A DNA stretch of 64,000 nt from Streptomyces sp. Edi2. Its GTDB lineage: Bacteria; Actinomycetota; Actinomycetes; Streptomycetales; Streptomycetaceae. The DNA lies in contig NZ_JBEJGX010000003.1 in NCBI RefSeq assembly GCF_040253635.1, positions 8,147,501 through 8,211,500 on the forward strand. Direction: 5' to 3'. Every line of letters starts with the position of its first letter. The first letter of the stretch is position 1. This document shows positions 18,045-26,919 of this stretch, one piece after another. Both the position numbers and the translations under genes were made by a program. Below the pieces are notes generated by a model. It worked only from the letters and a program-made list of their open reading frames with translations, made no database searches and was not told the origin of the DNA.

Positions 18045-18180
18045 TCACTCCTTCATGCCGCACAGCGAGTGGTCGACCAGCGTTCCGGTGGTGCTGAATC
18101 GCCTGCCCCGGCGACCGGTCTTCGGTAGATGCGGTACGAGTCGTGCCCACTCATCGTTCGTCAGACCGCCCCGCCCCGCC
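18045..18180 (-). pseudogene. N-terminal fragment of an IS transposase
   Basis: GRGGLTNDEWARLVPHLPKT and GRRGRRFSTTGTLVDHSL match the N-terminus of IS5-family transposases, then a stop at 18045 truncates the gene before the DDE domain. Confidence 0.65.
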
Positions 18181-18297
18181 CTGCTTCGCCTCACGAACAG
18201 GACGGTGCTTGTGCCGGGTTCTGTGTCTGCGCCTGGGACCGTGTCGGTGTCTGTGTCCGACGGGCCACGGACCGTCGGACACACCCCGGTGAGGCCG

Positions 18298-18423
18298 TCA
18301 AGCGACCGGCGGCACCGCCCCCGACACCTCGGCCAGCAGGCGCTCGACCTCCGCGCCCCAGCGCGAGGCGATCACCAGCTCGCGTGCCGGGTCCACCCAC
18401 AGCAGGTGACAGTACTTCGTTGA
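18298..18423 (-). pseudogene. C-terminal relic of a serine hydrolase
   Basis: LLWVDPARELVIASRWGAEV and ERLLAEVSGAVPPVA match the last strands of class C beta-lactamase-family proteins. No catalytic motif remains. Confidence 0.55.
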
Positions 18424-19206
18424 GCGTGTTCGCACTGCCCAAGCTGGAGACCCCGCGGAAGATCTGGTTGCCAAGCCCGGGCCCTGAGGCACAGGCCGCG
18501 ATCGCCGCGATGCCCGTGCAACTGGGTCGATACCCGGACACCGATGAGGATTGGCGGCTGGGCTAGGGGCAGTTCGCCCCTGAGCAGCTGGGCGAACGTG
18601 ACATCCCTATGCCCTTGGCGGCCTCGACGATCCCGCCGAAGAATACGGAGAGCGCACCAATGCGACGGGCAGCACCATGATCGGCTGAGCCCTGCCTGCT
18701 GCACTGGATGCCGACGAGATCGCACACTTGCTGAAGTCGGTGAACGAGAAGCCGCTTGCTTGCTCAGTGCACCGAAGACGTGTGCCCGTTCCGAGGAGAT
18801 CGTGGACGTCATTTGAGGAGATGGCCCTTGCAGGGCACCGGACTCCGGTAAGTCCAAGGGCGCTACCGCGCGGAGCCGGGGCGGCCGTGCCCGCGAAGGC
18901 TTTGCACTGGAGGCGTTGTACTGGGACACAGGCACCGCCCAGCGCCAGGGATGTATGGCGAGCGCGCAGTTTCCGCCACTGTCCGGCCCCGGCCGCACAG
19001 CAGGCCGCGCAATCGCTGGTGCTCGGCCGACGGCCGCGTCGGCATTCACGGAGGGAGGGGCGCACACTGACCACAGCCTCGCCGGGAGGGCGGACGATGC
19101 CGGCGCTTCGATCGAACACCCGGAGAGGGCCATGTTCCATAACGCCCATCCCGGCTCATGGGACGCAGCCACCATGGTCGACCGCTCCTCGCGGACCGGC
19201 GGGCGT
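18424..19206. other. Decayed region without intact gene
   Basis: A plus-strand segment ending at 18566 (LPKLETPRKIWLPSPGPEAQ then PDTDEDWRLG and TAG) has good codon bias but no start and no recognised family. The remaining 600 bp holds no supportable gene. Confidence 0.35.
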
Positions 19207-20079
19207 CTAATGACCCGTGTGCTGCCCGTGCGAGGTCTCGGACTGCCCTATCCATGCGGCCAGTAGCCGAAGCGCCTCTTCGGAGCTGGAGCCTGCCTCG
19301 GCGGTGTAGACACTCAGCCGCTGGTCGGTGTCGGCGGGCAGGGTGAGGGACTCGTAATTGAGGGTGAGCGGGCCGACGATCGGGTGGCGGAAGTGTTTGC
19401 TGCCATGCGTGTGCCGATACACGTTCTGGTCGGCCCACCAGCGGCGGAAGTCCTCATCCGTGATGGAGAGTTCGCCGACGAGTTCGGCCAGCAGTGGATC
19501 GTGGGGATGGCGTCCGGCGTCGCGCCGGAGCGAGGCGACAATGTCCTGGGCGTGGGTGTCCCAGTGGGTATACAGCGAGCGGGCGGTCTCGTCGCAGAAC
19601 ATGAACCGCACCAGGTTCCGCTCGCGGTGCGGCAGCGCGTCGAAGTCGGTGAGCAGCGCACGTGCCATCTGGTTGGACGCAAGGACGTCCAGTCGTCGCC
19701 CCAGAACAAGGGCGGGGGTGTGCTCGAGGATCCGGAGCAGGTCGCGCAGCCCCGGGCGGACCGGCTGCGGACGCGTCGCCGTGCGGCGGGGCCTGCCTGC
19801 GGCGGGCTTGGCGAGCTGGAACAGATGGGTGCGTTCGACTGGATCGAGGCGTAGCGCGCGGGAGATGGCGTCCAGCACGGTCTCGGAGACGTTCAGGCGG
19901 CGTCCGCGTTCCAGGCGTACGTAGTAGTCGACGCTCACGCCCGCCAGTTGCGCGATCTCTTCGCGGCGCAGTCCTGGCACTCGCCGAGAGCCGCCGCCGT
20001 CGGACAGGCCCGCCTGGCGCGGGGTGATCCGTGCCCGCCGAGAGCGGAGGAACTCACCGAGAGCTGTGTTGCGGTCCAT
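19207..20079 (-). CDS. XRE-family regulator with MmyB-like ligand domain
   Basis: 290 residues from ATG 20079 (a GTG three codons earlier is also possible). Residues about 8-85 are a lambda-repressor-type HTH (LGEFLRSRRARITPRQAGL, GLRREEIAQLAGVSVDYYVR, LERGRRLNVSETVLDAISRA). Residues about 110-285 match the MmyB-like ligand-binding domain (LGRRLDVLASNQMARALLTD, WADQNVYRHTHGSKHFRHP). Streptomyces regulators of this type often sit beside, and control, short-chain dehydrogenase genes, as here. The 19-bp palindrome at 20124 is a plausible operator. Confidence 0.9.
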   Translation of the reverse strand: MDRNTALGEFLRSRRARITPRQAGLSDGGGSRRVPGLRREEIAQLAGVSVDYYVRLERGRRLNVSETVLDAISRALRLDPVERTHLFQLAKPAAGRPRRTATRPQPVRPGLRDLLRILEHTPALVLGRRLDVLASNQMARALLTDFDALPHRERNLVRFMFCDETARSLYTHWDTHAQDIVASLRRDAGRHPHDPLLAELVGELSITDEDFRRWWADQNVYRHTHGSKHFRHPIVGPLTLNYESLTLPADTDQRLSVYTAEAGSSSEEALRLLAAWIGQSETSHGQHTGH

Positions 20080-20123
20080 GCCGTTCACGATACGGCCCAA
20101 GAGCGGCCCGACGGCCTGCGAAA

Positions 20124-20142
20124 GGGGGACTGGCAGTCCCCC
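20124..20142. promoter_or_regulatory. 19-bp palindrome between divergent XRE and SDR genes
   Basis: GGGGGACTG and CAGTCCCCC flank one central base, a perfect dyad 45 bp upstream of the XRE start and about 140 bp upstream of the SDR start. It is a candidate binding site for the adjacent regulator. Confidence 0.45.
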
Positions 20143-20284
20143 CGTCCGGCTGTCCCCGGGGCGAAGCGGACCCCCCGGAAGCCGATCAGCAGCCGATTCC
20201 GGTGCTGAAGTGGAACGTGTCGAGACCGACCGGGGCCTGACCGCCCCGGTCGGCCTCTGTTCGTATCGCACGAAGGGAACTCCT

Positions 20285-21139
20285 GTGTCGGACACCAAGA
20301 CATTCCTGATCACCGGCGTCAGCACCGGCCTGGGCCGCGCACTCGCACGCGCCGCCTTGGCCGCGGGCCACCGGGTGGTGGGCACGGTGCGCACGCCCGC
20401 CGACGTACGGGCCTTTGAAGCGCTCGCCGGTGACGCGCACGCCCGCATCCTGGACGTGACCGACCATGACGCGGTGGACACGGTCGTGGACGAGACCGAG
20501 CGCGACCTGGGCCCGGTCGACGTACTCGTCGCCAACGCCGGGTACGGCCATGACGGTCTCTTCGAGGAGTCGTCGATGGATGACCTTCGCCGTCAGTTCG
20601 AGGTGAACGTCTACGGAACCGTGGCGGTGATCAAGGCCGTGCTGCCGCACATGCGGGAGCGCCGTTCGGGCCACATCATCGCCGTCACCTCCATGGGCGG
20701 GCTGATCACCATGCCGGGCCTCAGCTTCTATCACGGCAGCAAGTTCGCGGTGGAGGGCATCCTCGAAACGCTCGGCAAGGAGGTCGCCGATTTCGGCATC
20801 CATGTCACCGCCGTCGAGCCGGGCAGCTTCCGGACCGACTGGGCCGGCCGCTCGATGATCCGCGCACCCCGTGTGATCGCCGACTACGACGAGCTGTTCG
20901 AGCCGCTGCGCGCCCGGCGCATCCACGGCAGCGGGCGCCAGCCGGGCGACCCGGACAAGGCCGCAGCCGCGGTGCTGCGCATCGTGGCGGCCGACCGACC
21001 GCCGACGCGCCTGCTGCTCGGAACCGACGCGCTTCAGCTCGTCCAGGCCGGACGCGACGCCTTCGAGCGCGACATGCTGGCATGGGCCGAGCTGTCGGCC
21101 TCGACCGACTTCGACGACGTCAGCCGGTCCGCCTACTGA
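20285..21139 (+). CDS. Short-chain dehydrogenase/reductase
   Basis: 284 residues from GTG 20285 with GAAGGGA upstream. Classical SDR motifs are all present: TGVSTGLG (NAD(P) loop), NAG in VLVANAGYGHDG, the catalytic Ser in VTSMGG, and YHGSK (Tyr and Lys). It oxidises or reduces a hydroxyl/carbonyl group in the cytosol with NAD(P); substrate unknown. It is transcribed divergently from the XRE regulator. The stop lies only about 10 bp from the edge of an IS630 remnant, but the C-terminus looks complete. Confidence 0.9.
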   Translation: MSDTKTFLITGVSTGLGRALARAALAAGHRVVGTVRTPADVRAFEALAGDAHARILDVTDHDAVDTVVDETERDLGPVDVLVANAGYGHDGLFEESSMDDLRRQFEVNVYGTVAVIKAVLPHMRERRSGHIIAVTSMGGLITMPGLSFYHGSKFAVEGILETLGKEVADFGIHVTAVEPGSFRTDWAGRSMIRAPRVIADYDELFEPLRARRIHGSGRQPGDPDKAAAAVLRIVAADRPPTRLLLGTDALQLVQAGRDAFERDMLAWAELSASTDFDDVSRSAY

Positions 21140-21176
21140 TCTTTTCGTAAGTTCGGTGGGTGTGGTGGGTGGATGG

Positions 21177-22024
21177 TCAGGCCGGTGTGCTGGGGTAGGA
21201 CCATGGCAGGTGCTGGTTGTGGTTGATCCGGTGGATGCCTTGTTCGGTGGCGTCGGCGACGTCGGCGAGGTGGTCGTCGGCGAGGTTGGCGAGTTCGCGT
21301 TTCTTGAGCGAGGACCACAGGAGTTCCACCGGGTTCAGCTCGGGTGCGTATGCGGGTAATCGCTCGAGCGTGAGCCAGTCCTGTTCGGCGACCCAGGCTC
21401 GCATCGCCCGGCTCCAGTGGGCGGACAGCCCGTCCCAGACCAGCACCACCCGCTCCCCGCCGTAGAACGCCTTGACCTGCTCCAGAACGTCGATCAGTGC
21501 GGCGGTGTCGTAGCTGCCGGGCTTGAGGTGGAAACACAGGCGAGGACCACGATCCGGGTCGGTGGAGTGGTAGCCCAGAGCCGCGGCCATCGACGCACGT
21601 TTCCAGTTCAGCCGGTGCCGCAGGAGCGGAGTACGGCCCCGAGGTGCGTAAGTGCGGCGGATCTGGGGCAGCAGCGAGACGCCTGATTCGTCGAGGAACA
21701 CGATCCAGGCACGTGTGTTCACCGCCCCATTTTGATGCGCGGCCACTCGTGCGTGATCCAGCGGGCGATCTCGGACTCGTCCCGCTCGACCGCCCGCCGC
21801 TCAGGCCGCTGCAGACTCCATCCCAGCCGGCCGGTCAGCACACGCCACACCGACGCCCGTGACAGCGACACTCCTGTCACCCGCTCGACGACGGCGCCGA
21901 CTCGTTCCAAGGTCCACAGATCGGCCTCGAACCCATGAGCCCGGGCACCTCGCTCCAAGGCGGCCCGCACCGTCTCGACCTGGGCGTCATTCAGCTTGGG
22001 CGGGCGACCGGTGGCCGGACGCCG
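21177..22024 (-). mobile_element. IS630-family element, 5'-truncated, two-frame transposase
   Basis: An upstream frame (22024 to 21719) encodes the HTH/winged-helix part (RPPKLNDAQVETVRAALERG, GFEADLWTLERVGAVVERVT, LGWSLQRPERRAVERDESE). The DDE domain follows in another frame (about 21746 to 21177): FLDESGVSLLPQIRRTYAPR, VLVWDGLSAHWSR, APELNPVELLWSSLKKRE carry the three acidic residues. The frames overlap at an A-rich slip-like site (CAAAATGGGG, about 21723-21732), consistent with programmed frameshifting in IS630 elements or with a mutation. About 60 N-terminal codons are missing at 22024, where a truncated HxlR gene begins. Confidence 0.75.
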
Positions 22025-22049
22025 GCGTAACGCTGGAGCACCCCCTTCC

Positions 22050-22295
22050 TCCCACTTCAGCGAACTGCGGAACGAGGTTGAGGGCGTGAGTCACAAGATG
22101 CTCACCCAGAACCTGCGCATGCTGGAGCGCAACGGCCTGGTCGACCGGAAGGCGTACCCCACCGTGCCACCGCGGGTCGAGTACGCCCTTACCGAACCGG
22201 GCCGGGCCCTGCGCGCCACGGTTGACGCCATATGCGGCTGGACCCACCAGTACCTCGGTCACATCGAGGACGCGCGCCGTCATTTCGACGCCTGA
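22050..22295 (+). pseudogene. HxlR-family regulator truncated by the IS630 element
   Basis: FSELRNEVEGVSHKMLTQNL, RMLERNGLVDRKAYPTVPPR and VEYALTEPGRALRATVDAI are the core winged helix of HxlR regulators. The first 30 or so residues are replaced by IS sequence and no start codon with a ribosome-binding site remains. Confidence 0.75.
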
Positions 22296-22628
22296 CGGGT
22301 GCACAGCGCCACACTCCCGTTGCGCGCTTCCTTGATCGATCTCGAGTTGGTGGCCACCAACTTGGCCTGCGCTGCACCTGCTATCGGGCTGCTGAGCCGG
22401 CCCATGCACTGCTGCTATTTCTCGTAAACATCCACGAGCTTCAAGATCACCAACTGCTGACCACACCGGTAGGCAAACGCTGCTGCTTGAGGTGCACGAA
22501 GCCAGACTCCCCTAGGTAGCGCAGTGTGGAAGGTGGCTATATCTGGCCGGCTGATTCCAGATCGATGATTCCATCCGTGTATGTCCAGATCGGCGGCTAC
22601 CTGGACGGCGATGCGATGCCCTCTTCCC
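22296..22628. other. Intergenic, nothing recognised
   Basis: About 330 bp between two truncated regulator genes. Base composition is less GC-biased than surrounding genes and no reading frame stands out. Confidence 0.35.
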
Positions 22629-22772
22629 AGGGATCGAATCGATCAGCTCCGTATCCAGTTCGCGTTCGAGCCGGCGGAGCTGCTGACTGCCCGCGGACTG
22701 CGCGATGTGCAACCGCTCGGCGGGCCGGCCGAAGTGCAGTCCCTCCGCCACGGTGAGGACGTAGCTTGCAGC
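22629..22772 (-). pseudogene. N-terminal fragment of a LysR-family regulator
   Basis: VLTVAEGLHFGRPAERLHIA and QSAGSQQLRRLERELDTELI reproduce the LysR HTH. The usual continuation after ELFDR is missing and the frame runs into unrelated sequence. The canonical QPAVSQQ is here QSAGSQQ. Confidence 0.7.
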
Positions 22773-22944
22773 TGACGCAGCTCCATGGCCCCCGGCCCCT
22801 CTGTCCGCCGCGACCAGCATTGATCACCGTTCGCGATCGCTGTAGGCGCGGATCGCTCATTGGTCGGCGGGGGTGATCGCGGTTGGCTGGGGGCATCACG
22901 AACCGCGCGGGTCCCAAGGGCCCGAGGAGGCAGAGGGGACCGCC

Positions 22945-23172
22945 ATGCCCAGTCTGGACGTCAACGACACCACGCTCCATTACGAGGACGAGGGGACCGG
23001 CCCGGCGCTGCTGTTCCTGCACGGCTGGATACTCGCCTTTACGCCGGGCGCCGCGCTCAGTGTGATCGCCGGCGCCGGCCATATGCCACACCAGGAGCTC
23101 CCCGACCGGTTCAACGCCGCGCTGCGCGCCGCACTCGCTCGGATGGTGCAGGCTGCCCGCACCACCGCGTAA
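22945..23172 (+). pseudogene. Alpha/beta hydrolase collapsed by an in-frame deletion
   Basis: A 75-codon frame with a good start (GAGGGG before ATG 22945) begins like a hydrolase (LDVNDTTLHYEDEGTGPALL, FLHGW) and then jumps directly to the C-terminal segment containing the catalytic His (LSVIAGAGHMPHQELPDRFN). About 200 residues, including the nucleophile elbow, are lost. It can still be translated but cannot be a working enzyme. Confidence 0.7.
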
Positions 23173-23378
23173 CCCGCCCGGACGAGCCCGCCAAGACGGA
23201 GAACACCCCGCGTCCGTCACAGAGATATCCATCGGCGCCGGTCCGCCCCCTCGAACGGAAGGGTGGCCAGGTACTGCGTCACCGGGGTCCGATCGCGGTG
23301 CACATTGACGGTCCCGGGTCTGTGATCAACCCTCTGCTGCTGGAGCGGGGGCGGGGGGGGGGCAGGGCGCGGGCCGAT

Positions 23379-23570
23379 TCATGGGGACTGCGGGACGGTC
23401 GGTCCGAGGATTTCGCGCAGTGCCGCTTGCAGGGCATGGGTGCCGGAGTGGGCTTGGCGGGCTCCGAGCCGCCACTCGGCATCGATGGCGGTGACCACCC
23501 CCTCGCCGAGGGACAACTCACCTTCGGAGACGTGGATCTGATGGGCGACCAGCCCGGTTGCCCTGTCCCT
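23379..23570 (-). pseudogene. Alanyl-tRNA-synthetase-like editing-domain relic
   Basis: VAHQIHVSEGELSLGEGVVT, EWRLGARQAHSGTH and ALQAALREILGPTVPQS match the start of the AlaRS/AlaX editing domain; ARQAHSGTH carries the zinc-binding HxxxH. A stop follows shortly and the upstream catalytic part is absent. Confidence 0.6.
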
Positions 23571-23653
23571 CCCGTGATCTGTATGTGATGAACGGCCCGT
23601 AATCTGCCCTGCGTTGGGATTGAGGGGATAGGCGACCAAGGCGGGGGAAAGTC

Positions 23654-24823
23654 ATGACATACCGGCGCGCGGTGTTACCGGCACTGGCTGGAGGGCTGCT
23701 GCTCACGGCGCTTCTGTGGTGGGCGGGGGCGAGTGCGCACGCACTGCACTTGCCGGGTGCTGCCGCCATGCTCGACAGCCAGACCGCCGCCGAGCTGGAG
23801 CGCTGGCTCGCCCCCTGGTCGTACGACCCTCCGAGCTCGGCCTGGCTCGGTACCGAGGTGTCCGGCGGGGGCGGGGGAGCAGACGGGGCCGTCGGTACCA
23901 ACTACCGCGCGCTGTATTCCACCGCACTGCAGATCCGGTTCGGCGCGGTCTTCGCCTTCTTCATACCTGGGGCACTGCTCCTGGTCCGCAGGCTGCCGCC
24001 GGTGCGCGGCCGGATGCCGGCTGCGCTGCTCGCCATATGGGCCTGGGGCCTGGTAGCCGGGACCCTGGCGGTGACCGTTTCCGCACCGTGGCTGATCGGC
24101 TCGGGAGGGCGCGGGGGTTACCGTTTCCTGCCCCACCTGGCGAGCGTAATCGCCTCCGGGCGGCAGGTATTGGTGGTGACCGCGCTGGTCGCGGCGGCGG
24201 TGACTGTGGTCGCAGCGCGAGTCGCTGCCAAGGGGGCCGGTGCGTTGTCGCACGAGGTCGTCCCGGCTCGCGCCGCCCGCCTGGCAGCCTCGGTCGGAAC
24301 TGCCGTGATCGCAATCTCCCTGGTCGTCCTCTCGTACCAGCCGGTCGCCGCCGCACTTCAACAAGTCTCCCCGAGCATCGGTCTGTTCGCTGAACCCGGT
24401 GACCTTCTACGCCAGTGGCTGCTGCTCGGCGCCTGGGCGGGCCCAGGGGCCGCGCCGCTTGGTTACTGGCTCCTGTATCGCGCCGCCGATCTGCTGCTGC
24501 TCGCCGTGGTGTGGTGGGCACTGCGCCGGCTGCCGGGACTGCTCACCCGAGCCACTGTTCCCGCGATGGCGGCCGGCGCAGTGTGCGCGACCGTCTTCGG
24601 GCTGCTGGCGAGCCAGCTGCTGAGGATGGCGTTGGACGGGGTGGGCTCGGGCCTGCGCCGGGACCTGCTACATCTGGCCGCTGAGCTCGGTAATGGCGTC
24701 CCTGCCGCCCTGACCTGTGGCCTGGTGGCAGGATCCGCCGCCGCCCTGACGCTGCGGGTGGCCGCGAGCCGCGCGGAGATCGCCGATGCCGCCATCTCCC
24801 CTCAGGATTCCGGGCGGCCTTAG
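23654..24823 (+). CDS. Integral membrane protein, function unknown
   Basis: 389 residues from ATG 23654 with GGGGGAAA at proper distance. About seven to eight hydrophobic segments are visible (residues about 7-30, 95-115, 125-150, 170-190, 215-240, 255-280, 285-305, 315-335), with an extracytoplasmic loop of about 65 residues containing a Gly-rich stretch after the first. No enzymatic or transport signature is recognisable. Codon usage is typical. It has no obvious operon partner. Confidence 0.75.
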   Translation: MTYRRAVLPALAGGLLLTALLWWAGASAHALHLPGAAAMLDSQTAAELERWLAPWSYDPPSSAWLGTEVSGGGGGADGAVGTNYRALYSTALQIRFGAVFAFFIPGALLLVRRLPPVRGRMPAALLAIWAWGLVAGTLAVTVSAPWLIGSGGRGGYRFLPHLASVIASGRQVLVVTALVAAAVTVVAARVAAKGAGALSHEVVPARAARLAASVGTAVIAISLVVLSYQPVAAALQQVSPSIGLFAEPGDLLRQWLLLGAWAGPGAAPLGYWLLYRAADLLLLAVVWWALRRLPGLLTRATVPAMAAGAVCATVFGLLASQLLRMALDGVGSGLRRDLLHLAAELGNGVPAALTCGLVAGSAAALTLRVAASRAEIADAAISPQDSGRP

Positions 24824-25014
24824 CTTGTTCTTGAGGGGCCGTCCTGTGAACTCGGTGGAGCAGCGGGCGGCGTCAGGTGCGGTGCATCGCAAGGCGGAGG
24901 GTCGTCGTACTGGGCGTATTCGGCCGATCCGATCACGCGGCGAGGTGCCGCAGCGTCGTGGTGTGCCCGCCCGCCGAGGACCACGGGACCTTTCAGCGAG
25001 TGCGGAAGACGACG

Positions 25015-25995
25015 TCACGACGATGGCGGGGAGCCGTGGCACACGGGGCCCGGTTGGGGCGTGTCCTGGGCGCGGACTCGGACTAGGAAGGCGACCCAGC
25101 TGCGGTAGGGCTTCCAGCGATCGGCGATCTTGGCCAGTTGGGTGACGTCGTCGTCGGTGGTCGGGGCGCCGAGTCCGTATGCGGTGGCAATGGCTTTGTG
25201 GACGCGTGGTTCGTGGCGGGGGAAGACGTCGGGGTGTCCTGCTCCCCGGATGAGGATGAGTTCGGCGGAGAAGGGGCCGATGCCGGGCAGGGCGCGCAGT
25301 TCAGTGAGGGCGTAGTCGGCGGGCAGGGCGCGCAGGTGGGCTGCGTCGAGTCTGCCGTCGAGGGCTGCTTCGGCCAGTGCGTGCAGCCGCTCGATCTTGA
25401 TGCCGGTGAGGCCGGGCACGTGGGTGATGGCGCGCAGGGCCGCGGGGGTGGGGAATGCGTGCAGGGGCCGGCCTGCGATGTGGACGCGGTGTCCGTGCTG
25501 GTGGGCGATGCGGGCCTTGATGGTTGCTGCCTGGGTCATGCGGATGCGGTTGCCGATGATTGCCCAGGTGGCGGCTTCGTAGGGGGAGTGGAAGCACACC
25601 GGGCGCAGCCCCGGGTGGTCCGCCATGAGCCCGGCCACCACGGGGTCCCCGGCAAGACCGGGGAATCCGGTGGCGTCGACGTCGAGCGAGAGGATGCGGG
25701 CGAGTTGGGCCCGCACGGCTTGTGTGGCCGCCGCCTCCGCGGTCACTGCCTTCGCCGGGTGCGGGGTACCGGGGTGCACGGTGAATTCGGCCCGGACCGT
25801 TCCCGTGCCGCCGTCTGCCCTCACCTCCTGCCGGACGGCGGCCGCGACGACCGAGTCGCCGTCGTCGGCAGGGAAGGCCAGGCGGAGGATTCCGTCCGCC
25901 GTGTAAGGGTGGTTCGCGGGGCCGAAGCCCTCCAGGAACCGGATGCCGGAAGCAAGCGAGAAGGGCCCGGCCGGGGTGAGGGTGACGGCGGGCAC
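25015..25995 (-). CDS. AlkA-like HhH-GPD DNA glycosylase family protein
   Basis: 326 residues starting 3 bp after the stop of the upstream VOC gene, so the two are cotranscribed. The helix-hairpin-helix is clear (LRALPGIGPFSAELILI) and the order of elements matches DNA-3-methyladenine glycosylase II: N-terminal beta domain, then PYEAATWAIIGNRIRM, then HhH and DVFPRHEPRVHKAI. In AlkA the last segment carries the catalytic Asp; here HE occupies that place, so activity is uncertain or another acidic residue takes over. Base-excision repair of alkylated DNA is the family role. Control by the MarR-type regulator upstream is inferred from the operators at 26396 and 26442. Confidence 0.8.
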   Translation of the reverse strand: MPAVTLTPAGPFSLASGIRFLEGFGPANHPYTADGILRLAFPADDGDSVVAAAVRQEVRADGGTGTVRAEFTVHPGTPHPAKAVTAEAAATQAVRAQLARILSLDVDATGFPGLAGDPVVAGLMADHPGLRPVCFHSPYEAATWAIIGNRIRMTQAATIKARIAHQHGHRVHIAGRPLHAFPTPAALRAITHVPGLTGIKIERLHALAEAALDGRLDAAHLRALPADYALTELRALPGIGPFSAELILIRGAGHPDVFPRHEPRVHKAIATAYGLGAPTTDDDVTQLAKIADRWKPYRSWVAFLVRVRAQDTPQPGPVCHGSPPSS

Positions 25996-25997
25996 GG

Positions 25998-26369
25998 TCA
26001 GCCTCCGTGTGCCGTGAGGGTGTAGCCCTCGGGGCCTTCGAAGGAGAACATCGGCCCGAAGGGGCTGTCCGTGATCGGAGTGAGGATCGTGATCCCGGCA
26101 GCGGTGAGCTGGTCGTGGAGCTGGTGGGCGTCGGAGGTCTGGAACCAGAGCACCGCGCCGAGTCCGGGCCGTGCGGTGTCGGCGAGGTCGACGCCCGGGA
26201 GGAGCTCGCGGACGGCGAAGGGGGTCGGCTTGGTGTCGAAGACGACTGCGTGGGGTGGCGAGACCGCGGCCCGGCGCAGACCGAGGTGCTGCTCGCAGAA
26301 TTCCGCTGCCGCGTTCAGGTCGCGCACCTGCAGGGCGACGAAGTCGGGGCCGTCGATGGTGACAGGCAT
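25998..26369 (-). CDS. VOC-superfamily (glyoxalase/bleomycin-resistance-like) protein
   Basis: 123 residues from ATG 26369 with GAGGAG four bases upstream. One beta-alpha-beta-beta-beta pair: PDFVALQVRDLNAAAEFCEQ, LGLRRAAVSPP, then SPFGPMFSFEGPEGYTLTAH near the end. Family members bind a metal and act as lyases, dioxygenases or drug-binding proteins. It is first in a two-gene operon with the DNA glycosylase and is divergent from the MarR gene, suggesting a response to a toxic electrophile or drug; this is inference. Confidence 0.85.
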   Translation of the reverse strand: MPVTIDGPDFVALQVRDLNAAAEFCEQHLGLRRAAVSPPHAVVFDTKPTPFAVRELLPGVDLADTARPGLGAVLWFQTSDAHQLHDQLTAAGITILTPITDSPFGPMFSFEGPEGYTLTAHGG

Positions 26370-26395
26370 GGGTCTCCTCGAACTCGATGAACTCG

Positions 26396-26413
26396 ATGTC
26401 AGGACTTTGACAT
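26396..26413. promoter_or_regulatory. MarR-type operator, copy 1
   Basis: Perfect dyad ATGTCA-N6-TGACAT located 27 bp upstream of the VOC start codon. It has exactly the same arms and spacing as the copy at 26442-26459, and the divergent gene encodes a MarR regulator. Confidence 0.7.
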
Positions 26414-26441
26414 GGTCGAGGTTAGGACGGCCGGGTCGCAT

Positions 26442-26459
26442 ATGTCAAAATGCTGACAT
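26442..26459. promoter_or_regulatory. MarR-type operator, copy 2
   Basis: Second ATGTCA-N6-TGACAT dyad, 46 bp from the first. It overlaps the ATG of the MarR gene (26458), so a bound repressor would also block its own expression. Confidence 0.7.
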
Positions 26460-26919
26460 GCTGGAGAACGCGTCGGCCGAACCGCCCCACCCCACGAAAG
26501 ACGTCACTCACCACGTGGGATACCTGCTCAAACGGACGCAGGCCGCCCTCCGTGGGGCCATGGACAAGGTCCTGCGCGAGCACGGCCTGACTGTGCCGCA
26601 GTACGCCACCCTCGAACTTCTGTCCCTGCATCCCGGCATGTCCAACGCCGACCTCGCCCGCGCGACCTTCGTCACCCGGCAGTCCGGAAACGTCGTCCTG
26701 CGGGCCCTGCAGGAAGCGGGAATGATCACCCGCCCCGCCACCGCCGACCACGGCCGCGCCCGGCCCGCCCACCTCACCGCGGAGGGCAACGCGCGCCTGG
26801 CCGCCGTCCAGGCCGCCGTCTACGCCATCGAACAGCGCATGGTCGAAGCGATCCCGGCGCAGCGCCTGGCAGTGCTCCTCGCCGACCTCGAACGCATGGC
26901 GGCAGCGCTGGAGGAATGA
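26458..26919 (+). CDS. MarR-family transcriptional regulator
   Basis: 153 residues. Winged-helix core: VLREHGLTVPQYATLELLSL, HPGMSNADLARATFVTRQSG, NVVLRALQEAGMITRPA and a wing DHGRARPAHLTAEG. N- and C-terminal helices provide the dimer interface. The start ATG 26458 lies inside an operator and no ribosome-binding site precedes it, so the message may be leaderless. It is divergent from the VOC/glycosylase operon, which it probably represses until a ligand is bound. Confidence 0.88.
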   Translation: MLENASAEPPHPTKDVTHHVGYLLKRTQAALRGAMDKVLREHGLTVPQYATLELLSLHPGMSNADLARATFVTRQSGNVVLRALQEAGMITRPATADHGRARPAHLTAEGNARLAAVQAAVYAIEQRMVEAIPAQRLAVLLADLERMAAALEE

